DNA of 14,524 nucleotides from Cerioporus squamosus (lineage: Eukaryota; Basidiomycota; Agaricomycetes; Polyporales; Polyporaceae), in assembly GCA_022592435.1 (NCBI GenBank), contig JABYQS010000729.1, positions 1-14,524 on the forward strand, read 5' to 3'. Under the pieces are notes generated by a model that saw only the letters and a list, made by a program, of their open reading frames with translations, ran no database searches and was not told the DNA's origin. Shown piece after piece: positions 1 through 8,603 of this stretch (within the stretch, counting starts at the first letter, position 1; the number at the start of each line of letters is the position of its first letter). The position numbers and the translations under genes were made by a program.

Positions 1-1290
1 TCCTCCCGCAAACGAGCTCGCGCACTGCGTATGCTCATCATTCCGCTCACTGGTTCCGGCGCCCGTGGAATGCATATCATCTCCCAGGAATAGCCGACAG
101 AGTTGAATATGATGTGCAATGTGACGGTTCTCGGGACTCGGAGTCGAGGGCTTGCGTCCGTCACCTCCAGGGCATCATCATTCCGATTGCTCAAGTCGGA
201 ACACGAGAAGCTTTAAGGGACGAGGTACGTGAATATCCGATACCTCGAGAACATAGGCGGTAAAAGGAGGAATTATGGAGGTGAACGGTCGCTCCGAATA
301 CCTCCAAGGTGTCTCCTAGAGAGGTGGCGGGAGCGGTGGCGCGGGCTTCGCCATTGGAACAGTCTTGCTCGTATTGCGCCACCTTCATGATAGGAACTAT
401 CATTGATACAGAATGGCAGCATCGTCGACCCTCTCCCGACGGTTGGAAGTTCTCCATTAACTCATGCCCGCCCTTGACGCACTCATGTCCTCCGCAGCAC
501 CGCTACTGCGTAGAGCAGCATCGCTCGTCGAAAAGTATCTAGCCAACGTCGTCCAGGGCCCTATGGACGGCAGACCTGGAGAGCTTGTCCGATGACCTGC
601 GACAGCGTGCAAGGAGTGCGTCTCGGCGTCCGCAGACACGAGCTTGGAGACTACTTTTACTCTAAAAAGACGTCATGAGCTTCCGCAACAATAGGGTATC
701 TCCAAATATAAAAAATCAGCCGCTATACACGCACCCTCAGTCCGAATGCAGAGGCTGCCTGGACAAAGTTGCCCCGAGTACGACCGTCGACGAGAACTTG
801 TTCCGAGTCGAGTAGGAGTCTCATAAGGCGGTGGCCGGTACAGGGCTTGATGACTTGTACTGAACACAGTATAGATTGCACGATGTCTCAGCCGCCACCA
901 GTGAAGGTGATGTCTAGAGACAAGTGCAGAAGCCGCAAGCGGCGAGCATGGTTCTGCGGCTTCCGGTCCGGATGCCGCGGCGAACTTCCGCCACGTTAAC
1001 GCTGACAGGCGCCAGCTCCTCACCTCAACTTGAACTTCCTCCGTCAACGGTCACGGTAGCTTGCAATTGCAACGCCTTTTCTCCGAATTCCTCTCTCAGC
1101 TTGCGTGAAGACCCTTCAAGAACGTATTCATGGACGCACACAACATGGGTGTCTCTTGGTCTTGTGGTCGCGCACTGTGAGTGTACAGATGTGTTATAGT
1201 CGTTTATCCCCGTACTAACGCTAGAAAAGTTCCAGGACATATCTACGATACAGCTACAGCACTCTGCTTATTCGCCAGGTGCCAATACTT
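1..1290. other. Region without a confident gene; scattered coding-like fragments
   Basis: I found no gene model here that I can defend. Two plus-strand stretches look weakly coding. One frame is open from base 3 to a TAA at about 267-269, and its codons reach a good splice donor (GTACGT, about 222). The second is an ATG-initiated frame at 464-595 (43 codons), preceded by a pyrimidine-rich AG near 501 that resembles an intron end. A plus-strand frame at 924-1199 and a minus-strand frame at 673-1047 overlap each other, with no recognisable motif in either. The pieces may be exons of a gene that starts before the window, or remnants of a decayed gene. Confidence 0.4.
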
Positions 1291-2136
1291 TTAAAACCGG
1301 TAAACTCCTCTTGACGGCGAACGTGGACAGCCGTCCACCGTCATTAACTCGCACCGGACTACCAGCTCCTCCAACAATAGAATCCGCCTTCTCCTCCGGA
1401 TCTCCTCCGTCCGACCATCCCTACTCCGGTCCAAACCCGCTCTCCTCGACGTCGTCCGGGGATGCATGCAGAACATGTCCCACGAGTGCGCCTCCACCTG
1501 GTCCGGATCCCAACTAGGGTAATGGGAGGGCGCGTCGGTATCCATGCGCGCAACCCCAGCGCCGGCCGCCTGGGTCCAGCTCGCGAGAGTCTCCTCGGTC
1601 CAGTAGGACGCTGGCGACCAGCCAAGCACGGGTCTAGGTGCGTGTATGCTACTCGATTCCGAACGCGTGTTGTCGGAGCGGGCGTCGGGGAGCGACTGTG
1701 GCGGTGGCGGAGGACCGTGCCGGCCCCGGCCATCCGTGCGCGTGAGGATGTCCAGAAGGCGGCGGCGGTGTGCGGGGTCGTCCTTCGCCATGTCCTGCGC
1801 GAACCACTCGCGGTAGAGGTCGACGCACGTCAGCGGGTCCTGTTCGTCCTCGCTCTCCGGGAGGGACTGTGGCGGCGACGGAGCGCGTCGCCTCCGGGTC
1901 CGTCCCTCTGCGAGGATGTCGAGGAGATGGCGGCGGGGTGTGGCGTCGCGGCCGGAGTCGGGCTTCGTCATGTCCTGCGTGTGCGAGAACCACTCGTGGT
2001 AGATGTCGAGGCAGGTGAGAGGACCCTCGTGGATGGGCGGGAGAGGGTCTATTGGGCTGGGTGTGTGGAGCGAAGACGACGCGGGGTAGGATGATGATTG
2101 AGAGTAGACGCTTGGAGAGGAGGCGAGGGAGTCCAT
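1291..2136 (-). CDS. Intronless 281-residue Pro/Ser/Arg-rich protein with two tandem ~55-residue repeats
   Basis: I do not recognise the family. The frame is uninterrupted for 281 codons and starts at an ATG (2136) about 70 bases downstream of a TATA-like element. The N-terminus (residues 1-35) is Ser/Pro-rich. Residues 39-95 and 101-154 are two copies of one unit: each begins PLTC(L/V)D(I/L)Y.EWF, continues through a QDM(T/A)K stretch to R(H/R)LLDIL, then an Arg-rich linker and PPQSLP. Residues 172-225 are rich in Trp, Tyr and Asp (GWSPASYWTEETLASW, then HYPSWDPDQ). The C-terminus (about 230-260) is strongly basic with an RRRRR-like tract, possibly a nuclear localisation signal. No signal peptide or transmembrane segment is visible. 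The conserved DIY.EWF and LLDIL blocks look like short amphipathic helices, so a protein-binding role is possible, but that is inference. The shared repeat makes a chance frame unlikely. Confidence 0.7.
   Translation of the reverse strand: MDSLASSPSVYSQSSSYPASSSLHTPSPIDPLPPIHEGPLTCLDIYHEWFSHTQDMTKPDSGRDATPRRHLLDILAEGRTRRRRAPSPPQSLPESEDEQDPLTCVDLYREWFAQDMAKDDPAHRRRLLDILTRTDGRGRHGPPPPPQSLPDARSDNTRSESSSIHAPRPVLGWSPASYWTEETLASWTQAAGAGVARMDTDAPSHYPSWDPDQVEAHSWDMFCMHPRTTSRRAGLDRSRDGRTEEIRRRRRILLLEELVVRCELMTVDGCPRSPSRGVYRF
1675..2022 (-). repeat. Tandem intragenic duplication encoding the two ~55-residue units
   Basis: Codons 39-95 (bases 1852-2022) and 101-154 (bases 1675-1836) encode the same ordered blocks: PLTC-D-Y-EWF, QDM-K, LLDIL and PPQSLP. 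The first copy is a few residues longer (an insertion around SHTQ and SGRDAT). The blocks are conserved while the linkers diverge, which suggests an old duplication kept by selection rather than a recent copying event. Confidence 0.75.
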
Positions 2137-2190
2137 GAGGCGAGGCGACTGTCTCTGGGGAGCCCACGATGCGTTGAGTGACCGGGAAGA

Positions 2191-2221
2191 CCTCGAGGAC
2201 CGTTATATGCTGTCCTCGAGG
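2191..2221 (-). promoter_or_regulatory. TATA-like element enclosed by a perfect 10-bp inverted repeat
   Basis: CCTCGAGGAC (2191-2200) and GTCCTCGAGG (2212-2221) are exact reverse complements separated by 11 bases. On the minus strand the spacer reads as a TATA-like GCATATAACG (2201-2210). The element lies about 55-85 bases upstream of the ATG of the 281-residue protein, so transcription would start just before the coding region. Each arm contains the palindrome CTCGAG. The layout would suit a dimeric regulator binding both sides of the TATA box, but that role is inferred. Confidence 0.45.
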
Positions 2222-2579
2222 TTGTTCTCGTTGCGTGGGCGTCGGATGGACATACTGGTTCGACAATAACCTCTGCTGTGGCGACTGTGTTACGGAATAA
2301 CAGGTCTACGTGAACAATACTTCGCTATTTCGGTTGAAAACCTGAACGCAGAGGTTATTGTGTTGCCAGCTATGTGAAAGCTCCTCTGACAGTTTCCCCG
2401 CTCTCGGCGCTGGTTATATCGGACTAGCATACATCACAGAGATAGGACAAGTAATTTACAGTGCACAGACAATAGCTCTTGCATGAGGAATGTGTTATTT
2501 GCCATTGCGGCGGAGATATATCTGCGCTCGTCCGGAATGTTAGCCACAAGCGAATATGCATGTGTTTCAAGCTCACCCG
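2222..2579. other. Intergenic spacer
   Basis: This stretch is more AT-rich than its neighbours and I see no coding potential or recognisable RNA gene. It separates two minus-strand genes, so it should carry the upstream control region of the 281-residue protein and the 3' end of the small gene at 2580-2954. Confidence 0.5.
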
Positions 2580-2954
2580 CTACGGTATATCACCGTGCTG
2601 TGGGTGCAGCTCGACTGCATCATCGTAGAACAGGCTGGTTGTGTTGTTGAACAGTCCGATGGCAATATCAACCTCGGCGTGTAGCCGCTGAACCTGTCGG
2701 GAGAGATTACGACTGTCTGAGGCTGATTCCTTGCATCTGCGAGCAAGCGCCTGCCATAAATCCAGACGTCTCTCACTCTCCTCGTCCAGCTGCATACTGG
2801 TCTGAGAGACCTCGCCGTGCAGATGCTTCTCGATACGGTCGCGCACGGTAGCATTCCCAAATACTTCCAGGTTCTTCATGACCTGCGGGAGTGCATCCAG
2901 GTCCACAGATTGGGCAATGTACTTCCTGCGAGCCGAAAGTGTTGTGCAAGTCAT
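2580..2954 (-). CDS. Hypothetical 124-residue protein with a likely coiled coil
   Basis: I do not recognise it. The frame starts at an ATG (2954) and runs 124 codons to a TAG. The composition is protein-like: charged and helix-forming from about residue 20 to 105 (DLDALPQVMKNLEVFG, then RDRIEKHL, ESERRLDLWQALARR, and QVQRLHAEVDIAIGLFNN), with heptad-like spacing that suggests a short coiled coil. An overlapping frame (2773-3063) begins at its own ATG at 3063 and contributes a plausible N-terminal stretch (about 38 residues) before turning into poor sequence. The true product may therefore start at 3063, joined by a frame break or an intron I could not place. No transmembrane helix or catalytic motif is visible. 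Confidence 0.4.
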   Translation of the reverse strand: MTCTTLSARRKYIAQSVDLDALPQVMKNLEVFGNATVRDRIEKHLHGEVSQTSMQLDEESERRLDLWQALARRCKESASDSRNLSRQVQRLHAEVDIAIGLFNNTTSLFYDDAVELHPQHGDIP

Positions 2955-3160
2955 TTAACGCGACTGTCTCGTATGTTTCTTGCAGTGAGTTAGCAGGCAT
3001 GTTGTTGTATATGGGCGAAGCAGGTCTGTCTACAATGTTCTGACTTTCGAGCATCGCTGACATGCATACAGTCAGTCACCATAATACAGCGCAAGTCGCG
3101 CGATATAGAGGGAGTGAAGTCCTGTGAGGTATGCGAGCTGTGTGGCTTGGCACTAGGCTG

Positions 3161-3465
3161 GTGAGTCGCCGCGGTGCAGACTGGCTACCGAGGGATGCGG
3201 AGCGTCTTGGGTCGACCTCTGTCGTCGAGGATCCCGAGTCGCGGTGCGCAGTATGTTAGCACGTCGAGCGTTGTTTGGCTGCTTTCTACCAGACAGCGAC
3301 GTCGTGCAACCTCGCTGCACCGCCCTCCCTCAAGTCTTGATGCCCGCGTGGCGTTCAACGCGCATATACCCACTGTCCACACGCCCCTGCTGGACAACGA
3401 AGCTATCAAGTGCGTCTCATTTCCTCGAGTGCGCTTACCACCGTCGCTGACATGAGTCTGTGCAG
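3161..3465 (+). other. Probable long intron (305 nt), copy A of a diverged intron pair
   Basis: It begins with a consensus donor GTGAGT and ends with a branch-like CGCTGAC followed by CTGTGCAG. It is about five times longer than most introns in this window. Its first ~150 bases resemble those of the sequence starting at 3574; shared landmarks are GTGAGT, GCAGAC, ACGTCGAGCGTTGTTTGGCT and TACCAGACAGCGACGTCG. The upstream exon would end in TG at 3160, in the same phase as the next exon, but I cannot define that exon's start. Confidence 0.35.
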
Positions 3466-3573
3466 GTCTGTCTATCATAATCCCCAGTATGATCAAGACC
3501 CCAAAGGAGCAGCGATAGTGAGAGAACCGTTTGAGATTCACGGAGCGGACTGCGTCATTGGGTTATATGACTG
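3466..3573 (+). CDS. Internal exon of an unrecognised multi-exon gene
   Basis: This 108-nt stretch has exactly one open frame. It is bounded by a strong acceptor (TGTGCAG) and a consensus donor (GTGAGT), with split codons of the same phase (TG|G) at the two ends. The translated text looks like real protein: it starts SVYHNPQYDQDPKGAA, continues IVREPFEIHGAD and ends CVIGLYDW. The other two plus frames stop within the first 60 bases. I could not recognise the family or confirm the neighbouring exons. One possible upstream piece ends CELCGLALG at 3158, and one possible downstream piece begins after an ACTCAG near 4097. The gene may be truncated, since no complete chain to a start and stop codon was found. 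Confidence 0.35.
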
Positions 3574-4097
3574 GTGAGTGCTTGCTTCGCAGACCTGTGC
3601 TCGGGGGCTTCGACCCTGTTGTCTCCAGGGACTCCCACTTGCGGCGGCAGCATGGCACTGCGTCGAGCGTCGTTCGGCTTCACTTACCGGACGACGACGT
3701 CGCCAGCGACCATTGGTTCTCCCACTGCAAGTGACGACTTGTATGCTCTCTCAGGCGTTCGGAGGAACGCATATTCACTCTATCTGGCAACTCATGTGCT
3801 ACCCGCGTACCGATCCAGTTGGTTCCGCGGCGCGACTTGTCTCCTACCCACCCCATGTCACGACTCGCGTACACTTTCAAGGCGCCTTGTGGCCTTCAAG
3901 CACGCATATACCCTATGTCCGGCATCCTTCATGCTCGTGACTGTCGCCTTCATATGGCCTCGCGTTGGCTACGACATCCTGTTCCATCCATCCCAACTCG
4001 GTCTGTAAGCGACGGACCTCGATGCTGTCGACGCGCGCCCGTCCGGCTATAGCGGTTCAGCGTATACTCGACACGTGCCTAACGTGCGTCGACTCAG
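3574..4097 (+). repeat. Copy B of the diverged long intron-like sequence, possibly itself composite
   Basis: It starts with GTGAGT directly after the exon and repeats landmarks of 3161-3465: GCGTCGAGCGTCGTTCGGCT near 3660, TACCGGACGACGACGTCG near 3685, and CGCATATACCC near 3903 (copy A has CGCATATACCC near 3361). A related GCATATTCACTC occurs near 3769, so copy B may itself contain two sub-copies. A CCTAAC branch candidate (4078) followed by ACTCAG (4097) is the best acceptor I see, which would give a 524-nt intron. Several chance reading frames cross the region. Confidence 0.3.
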
Positions 4098-4906
4098 CTT
4101 CTGTCGTTCCATGCCGGCAACCGACATCCTGCCCGTGTCCGAACAGCGAGCACGGCTCCCAGCCTCGCCAGGCTGGAAGACAGCCCGCCTTCGACACGGA
4201 AGCAACAGGTCCGCCGAAGCTGATCGGGTGAAGCTGATCGGGCCACATCCGCATCGCAGCACGCAGTGACCTTGCGCCAGGTTGCCAGTGCGCGAGCCAG
4301 GAACGGAGGTGGGTGGGTATACACGTGTTGCTAGGCGATCACAATTCACTGGTGCGTGTCCATCCTTCGGGGTAGAGATCTTGAAGGCGCATTCATTTAC
4401 GTGTGCTTCCGCCAGGTCGTCCAGTGTAAATGGCAGGACTGGCCCTCCCTGGCGGTGGCTTGGACCTTCCGACCTTGCGAACCCGCCGCTTCTGTTGTTC
4501 CAGAGCTGCGCGCCGTGAGCACGGCGATTGGGATGTTCACCCGCCCAGCAGGTTCGCAGACAAAGGGCCTTGCGTTGTCCACACACGGGCGCCGTGCCAG
4601 ATACCTCACTCCTCGCACCCCGCACCCCGTCGTCATGAGCCTATTCGATGAACGGAGCCGCAGTGCACCACGACGCGGTCGAGTCCATGCATCTGCCCAC
4701 GCTCCGTGCAGTATGAATGACTATCACACGACCGGAGAGAACTATCACAAGAATGTCTCGGAGACATAGGCCCGGTCCCGCATCCGACTTCGCGCGAAAC
4801 GTCTGCAGAGTGACGTTTGCAGCCTGCAGGCTTCGGAAACCCCAGGCGCCAGACCGAGAGGGTGCGATTGGCTTTCCGGAGATGACATGAGGTGCGTTAC
4901 GTCCGG
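4098..4906. other. Region without a confident gene
   Basis: Several overlapping frames of 60-190 codons cover this GC-rich stretch on both strands. None shows a domain, a transmembrane pattern or a consistent set of splice signals. A short direct repeat (ACTATCACA near 4730 and 4741) is present. I treat it as intergenic or decayed sequence. Confidence 0.4.
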
Positions 4907-5345
4907 CTAAATCGATGCTGCCATGAGGCATGAACTCACGAGTCTCTCCTCCGCCAGTGGTAGAGGCGTTGACGTCGTGCTTGCGGCGAATCGTAATGCG
5001 CCAATCTGCTATATCTGCGCGACATGGGAAGAAAGGCGTCGAGATGGCAAAGGCGGAGGATGCAAAAGATAGAAGACACCCTCACATGCGTTGGTAGGCG
5101 ACACAAAGCGGACTCACCTGTTCGTTCGGACGCCAGGCTTCGCCAGGAACGGCGCGAGTGACCTCGAGGTAGAAATAGCCTTTGGGCACGCGACGGTGAG
5201 CCGACGTTTGTCCTGCTGCAAGCGCTTCCACGAGCGATAGCTGACCTGGTTTCTCAGCGGAAGCGTCGAGGCACGACTGACAATGCAAGCGACAGAAGGC
5301 AGCAAGGAACTGCGGGGCCACACAGAAGTCGCTCAACGCGGTCAT
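4907..5345 (-). CDS. Weak two-exon candidate, 109 residues, unknown function
   Basis: An ATG at 5345 opens a frame whose later part reads well as protein: PGQLSLVEALAAG, then VPKGYFYLEVTRAVPGEAWR. It runs into a consensus donor CAG|GTGAGT with the intron starting at 5117. A pyrimidine-rich acceptor region ends near 5015-5006. Splicing to the AG at 5009 keeps the frame open (IGALRFAAS, then PLPLAEERL) to a stop at 4907. Against it: an alternative frame of the second exon, preceding 4931, looks equally protein-like but is out of phase. No domain is recognisable. The CHCQSC-like cluster near residues 18-26 is not a known zinc motif. Confidence 0.2.
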
Positions 5346-6070
5346 GCACCAGACTTTGGGCCCTCGGGATCAGGGCCCGCTCGGAGATGATAGAAGGACG
5401 AACGGAACTGGTTGCGGGGGGCGCGCAGATCCCGGAACCCTCGGCTAGCAGCCGCACGACCTGCGGAGGGAGACGCACGGTCGACCGGGGAGACTGCGTC
5501 TCGCGCGGAGGCATGTGAAGGGCGAGTGACCAGATGTGCGGAGGCTTTTGACGACGGTGCGCTTCTTTCGCCGACTCTGCGCTGCTTCGCGTGGGGCCAT
5601 TGGGTCTGCAAAAGGCGACAAGGAGAGAAGGAGGACATGCGGGACGAGTTGCAGAATGTCGGCGTTTGCGGGACGTCTTCGGACGTTGCGCAGGATGGTG
5701 ACCTCTTGGTTCGGAGCGAGGACGACAACCACAAGCTTCAAGTTCAAGGGCAGCAAGAAAGCGGGCATTTTTACATCGGTCGTTATCTGGAGGCGTTCGC
5801 GCGCGGCGACGAGCGGAGGCAGGTGAGAACTTGCCATCAAGGCGTGCGCCGGACGCGCAGTTGCCTCCTTTGGCATGATTCGCCGCCGCGCCCTCCCGCT
5901 CGCCGCCGCAAAGAAAGCGTAGAGTCTCGTAGAGTACTTTGCACGACGACAAAGCTGAGGCGGCAGTGTGTTTGAGATGATGGGAGGAGCAGGAGCGGGC
6001 ATGATGGTGATTCAAGTCGGCAAGCTGGGCGAGGTCCTCCCGTTTCCGGAAGCACTGGCGGCAACCCCCA
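5346..6070. other. GC-rich upstream region of the bZIP gene; no confident gene
   Basis: Long frames cover both strands here (5254-6138 minus, 5412-5975 plus, 5445-6002 minus). They overlap one another completely and show no convincing domain, as expected where high GC content thins out stop codons. The region probably holds the distal promoter of the plus-strand bZIP gene. A GTGAGA donor-like site at about 5823 (+) is the only splice signal of note. Confidence 0.4.
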
Positions 6071-6075
6071 CAAGC

Positions 6076-6083
6076 GATATAAG
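6076..6083 (+). promoter_or_regulatory. TATA-like element of the bZIP gene
   Basis: GATATAAG lies about 145 bases before the bZIP start codon. A transcript starting about 30 bases downstream would have a C/T-rich leader of roughly 110-120 bases. There is no ATG between that point and 6225, which supports 6225 as the start codon. Upstream ATGs near 5977-6004 would lie outside such a transcript. Confidence 0.45.
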
Positions 6084-6224
6084 TCCGCGTCCCTGGCTTC
6101 CCATCTTTTTGAACCCGAACCCCCTCCTCCGTCGCCATCCTCCTCCTCCGCAGTCGCCCGCCCGACGACCCCTCCGCCCCCGACCACGGACAAGCCTGCC
6201 CTCGACACCGCGAAAACGAGCACC

Positions 6225-8603
6225 ATGTCCTCGATCCACCTCCCCGCGCTGCACATGTCCAACATCATTGCTGCAGACGCGCCCCTCACCTCGCCCCTCT
6301 CCGAGTCTCTCCCCGTCCCCTGGGACCGCGACCCCGCCCTCGCCGCGCTCTACGACCCCTTCTCCCTACCAGCACCCGCCGTCATGCCCGGATCGCTCCC
6401 CGACACGCGCAAGGTGCTCAAGGGCCGCATGAGCCCCGACGTCCCGTCGGAACAGTGTCTGCCCACGCACCAGGTCTTCGACTTCGTGCCCGGGAGCGCA
6501 CCCACGCCCATGCAGATGAGCAGCCCCGCGTCCACGCCCGAGTCGTCCCCCCAGACCGCGCCGCAGTCGCTCCCCGGGGCGCTGCACACGTTCTCGGCCG
6601 CAGACGACTCGTCGTACAGCGTGCCTGCGAAGCGGCCGTCCGTGTCTGCACCGGCTGGTGCGGCGAAGAAGGCGCGGTCGTCGGGTGAGCGGGTGAGCAC
6701 GAAGGACTTTGTGCCCCCGGACGTGTCGGGGCTCACGAAGCGCGAGGCGCGGCTGGTCAAGAACCGCGCCGCCGCGTTCTTGAGCCGGCAGAGGAAGCGG
6801 GAGGAGTTTGAGAACATGGAGATGTGAGTACTCGCTCTTGCTTGCCCACACCGGTGTCCTTCCCCCTGCGCGTTCTGCGTGTCTTTTCCACTCCCTGCGC
6901 ACCGTGTTCCTTGCTGCGTCCCTTCGCAACATCTCCGAGCTCTTGCTGCCCCACTTCACGCATGATTTCGAGGCATCCGCGAGTCAGGGGCTATGCGTCC
7001 TCAAGGCGTCTACTCCCTGGCTCCCTGGGCGTCTCGACGCGCGTTCTGATTGGTGCAGTCGAGACTATCGCCGCTCGCGGTGTCCCACCGCTGAGAGCGA
7101 GCTGGGAGCAACACCGGAGCGCGCATAGCTTCGCGTTGCGATGTGGTTTCCAATGCACGTTGCTGCTTTGCCGCCGGAACTTTTCCACAGTCGACATCAT
7201 CGTCCCGAGATCACATCTCGTGGATGTTGTCCACAGCTTGTGATCGAGGGCGTCCGCAGTGATCTGTTCTGCGAGCAGCGCCGACGCGCCTCAGATTATC
7301 GTCGATCTACCGGAGCCTAGTAGCTACTGGTGGAGTCTTTCCCTTGGAGCCTGGAGATGCCGCGGGGACCTCAGACGGTCTCGGGGAGGTGGGAGAAGAC
7401 TCGGACGAGCCCCGTACCTCGTGTTGTCTGCCCTCTCTATGTGTGCATATGCTGACTGGTTATCCCACAGTCGTGTCGCGGAGCTCGAGCAGGAGAATGC
7501 CCGTCTTATGGCATCCCTCCAGCAGCAGCAGCCCACGCCGCCGCCGGTCGACAACAGCCTCAAGTCGGAGCTCGAGCAGCTCAAGCGCCAGCTCGCGGAG
7601 ACGCAGCAGCGTGAACGCGAGCTTGCCGAGAAGCTGTCGAGCGCCCCTGAGCCTGCTCCAGCGAAGACGAACGCGGTGAAGACGGAGGCGGTTGAGCCTG
7701 AGCTGCCGGTGTCGCTGCGTGCGCACAAGGGCGAGCGGTCAGGGGCAAGCTTTGGACTTATGGTACGAACTTTGGCGTCCTCCGATACCGCTCACAGTTG
7801 ACCGGCGGTGTCCTCACTAGGTCCTTCTCTGCGCGCTCCCCACGCTGCTCTCCATGCCCACGCACAACGCGATACCCAGCGGCGTGTCGTTTAACCCCTC
7901 CCACTCTCACTCGCACTCGCATTCTTCGTCCCTGGACATGTTCTCGACGGGTGACTACGACTTCGGCTATGGCTTTGGCTCAGGCGCTATGGACCTCGAC
8001 CTTGCGCCCTCGTCGCTGGCTTCGAGCGACAGCTCGGAGCCGGAGTTCAAGAAGCTCGAGCTCGTCGACCTCGACACGGAGAAGTTCGGCATGAGCGGTT
8101 TGGACATCTCGTTCGACGCCAGCGCGGCCAAGGATGGGCGTATTCGCGTGCGCATCCACCCGCCCCCGGCTTCGGAGAGCGACAACGAGCACGGTCAGAT
8201 CAAGGAGCTCGACGAGGACCAGACGATGTGGCACGACGCTGAGGACGACCTTGGTCCATTCCTTGGTGTCGGCAACAACGATCCAGTCCTCTTCGGTTCC
8301 TCTGACATGCACTCACTGGACTTCGGCTTCTCGTCGTCGTCGTACTCGTCGGCCTCGTCTCCGCTCGCGTCGTCACCGACAAGCTCGTTCTTCCAGAGCG
8401 CGCCGTCGCCGTCGTCCACTCCCAACGAGTACGAGTTCGAGCTCGGGAGCGACTACGGAAGCGTCGGAAGCGGCATGTCGCGTGCAGGCAGCCCAGGCGC
8501 GGGTTCGACCTTCGGCGCGGGCCGGCGCAAGGTGCGCATCGCGCTGCGTGGGATGCCCGGCAAGGGTAAGGAGGGCGGCGAGTGGGAGGTGGAGGTGTGC
8601 TAG
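6225..8603 (+). CDS. bZIP transcription factor with a possible membrane-anchor segment (3 exons, 557 residues)
   Basis: Exons are 6225-6823, 7471-7762 and 7821-8603. The splice joins are in phase, and a branch-like GCTGAC precedes the first acceptor. Residues 170-197 are a bZIP basic region with the invariant Asn-x7-Arg spacing (N180, R188; KNRAAAFLSRQRKREEFE). A short zipper follows (M198, L205, L212), broken by PTPPP, with a second charged coiled coil at about 230-256. Residues 292-309 (ASFGLMVLLCALPTLLSM) are uncharged and hydrophobic, preceded by a basic HKGER stretch. The C-terminal half is Ser/acidic-rich, typical of activation regions, with an (SH)4 run near 324. It ends in a basic-then-EGGEWEVEVC tail that looks conserved. 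It should act in the nucleus as a DNA-binding dimer. Similarity to ATF6/CREB3 or Hac1/XBP1-type stress factors is my inference from the basic region and hydrophobic segment, so no symbol is given. Confidence 0.88.
6824..7470 (+). other. Long first intron (647 nt) of the bZIP gene
   Basis: The donor is GTGAGT and the acceptor is TATCCCACAG; splicing converts the split codon AT|T to Ile200 between the basic region and the zipper. It is about ten times longer than the other well-defined introns here. If it is retained, translation stops at once (ATG TGA), giving a protein with the basic region but no zipper. The last ~210 bases of the intron are open in the frame of exon 2. An inverted CCAAT box (ATTGG, near 7049) lies inside. 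I see no separate gene in it. Confidence 0.8.

Noticed and set aside
1462..2266. Overlapping frames on both strands of the 281-residue gene
   Set aside because: They are shadows; only the 1291-2136 minus-strand frame shows the conserved duplicated protein unit.
5412..5975. Plus-strand frame of 187 codons upstream of the bZIP gene
   Set aside because: No domain, competing frames on the other strand, and no link to the bZIP frame. Part of the text looks protein-like, but that is not enough.
5254..6138. Minus-strand frame of 294 codons with a Cys/His-rich patch resembling a zinc finger
   Set aside because: The Cys/His spacing matches no known finger, no domain is visible, and three other long frames overlap it in this GC-rich promoter region.
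5968..6432. Upstream frame overlapping the bZIP start
   Set aside because: It opens with GTG, and its ATGs lie upstream of the TATA-like element at 6076-6083, so the likely mRNA would not contain them.
7763..7820. Hac1/XBP1-style Ire1 splice sites at the second bZIP intron
   Set aside because: The ends are ordinary GT-AG, with no paired CNGCNG loops that I could see.
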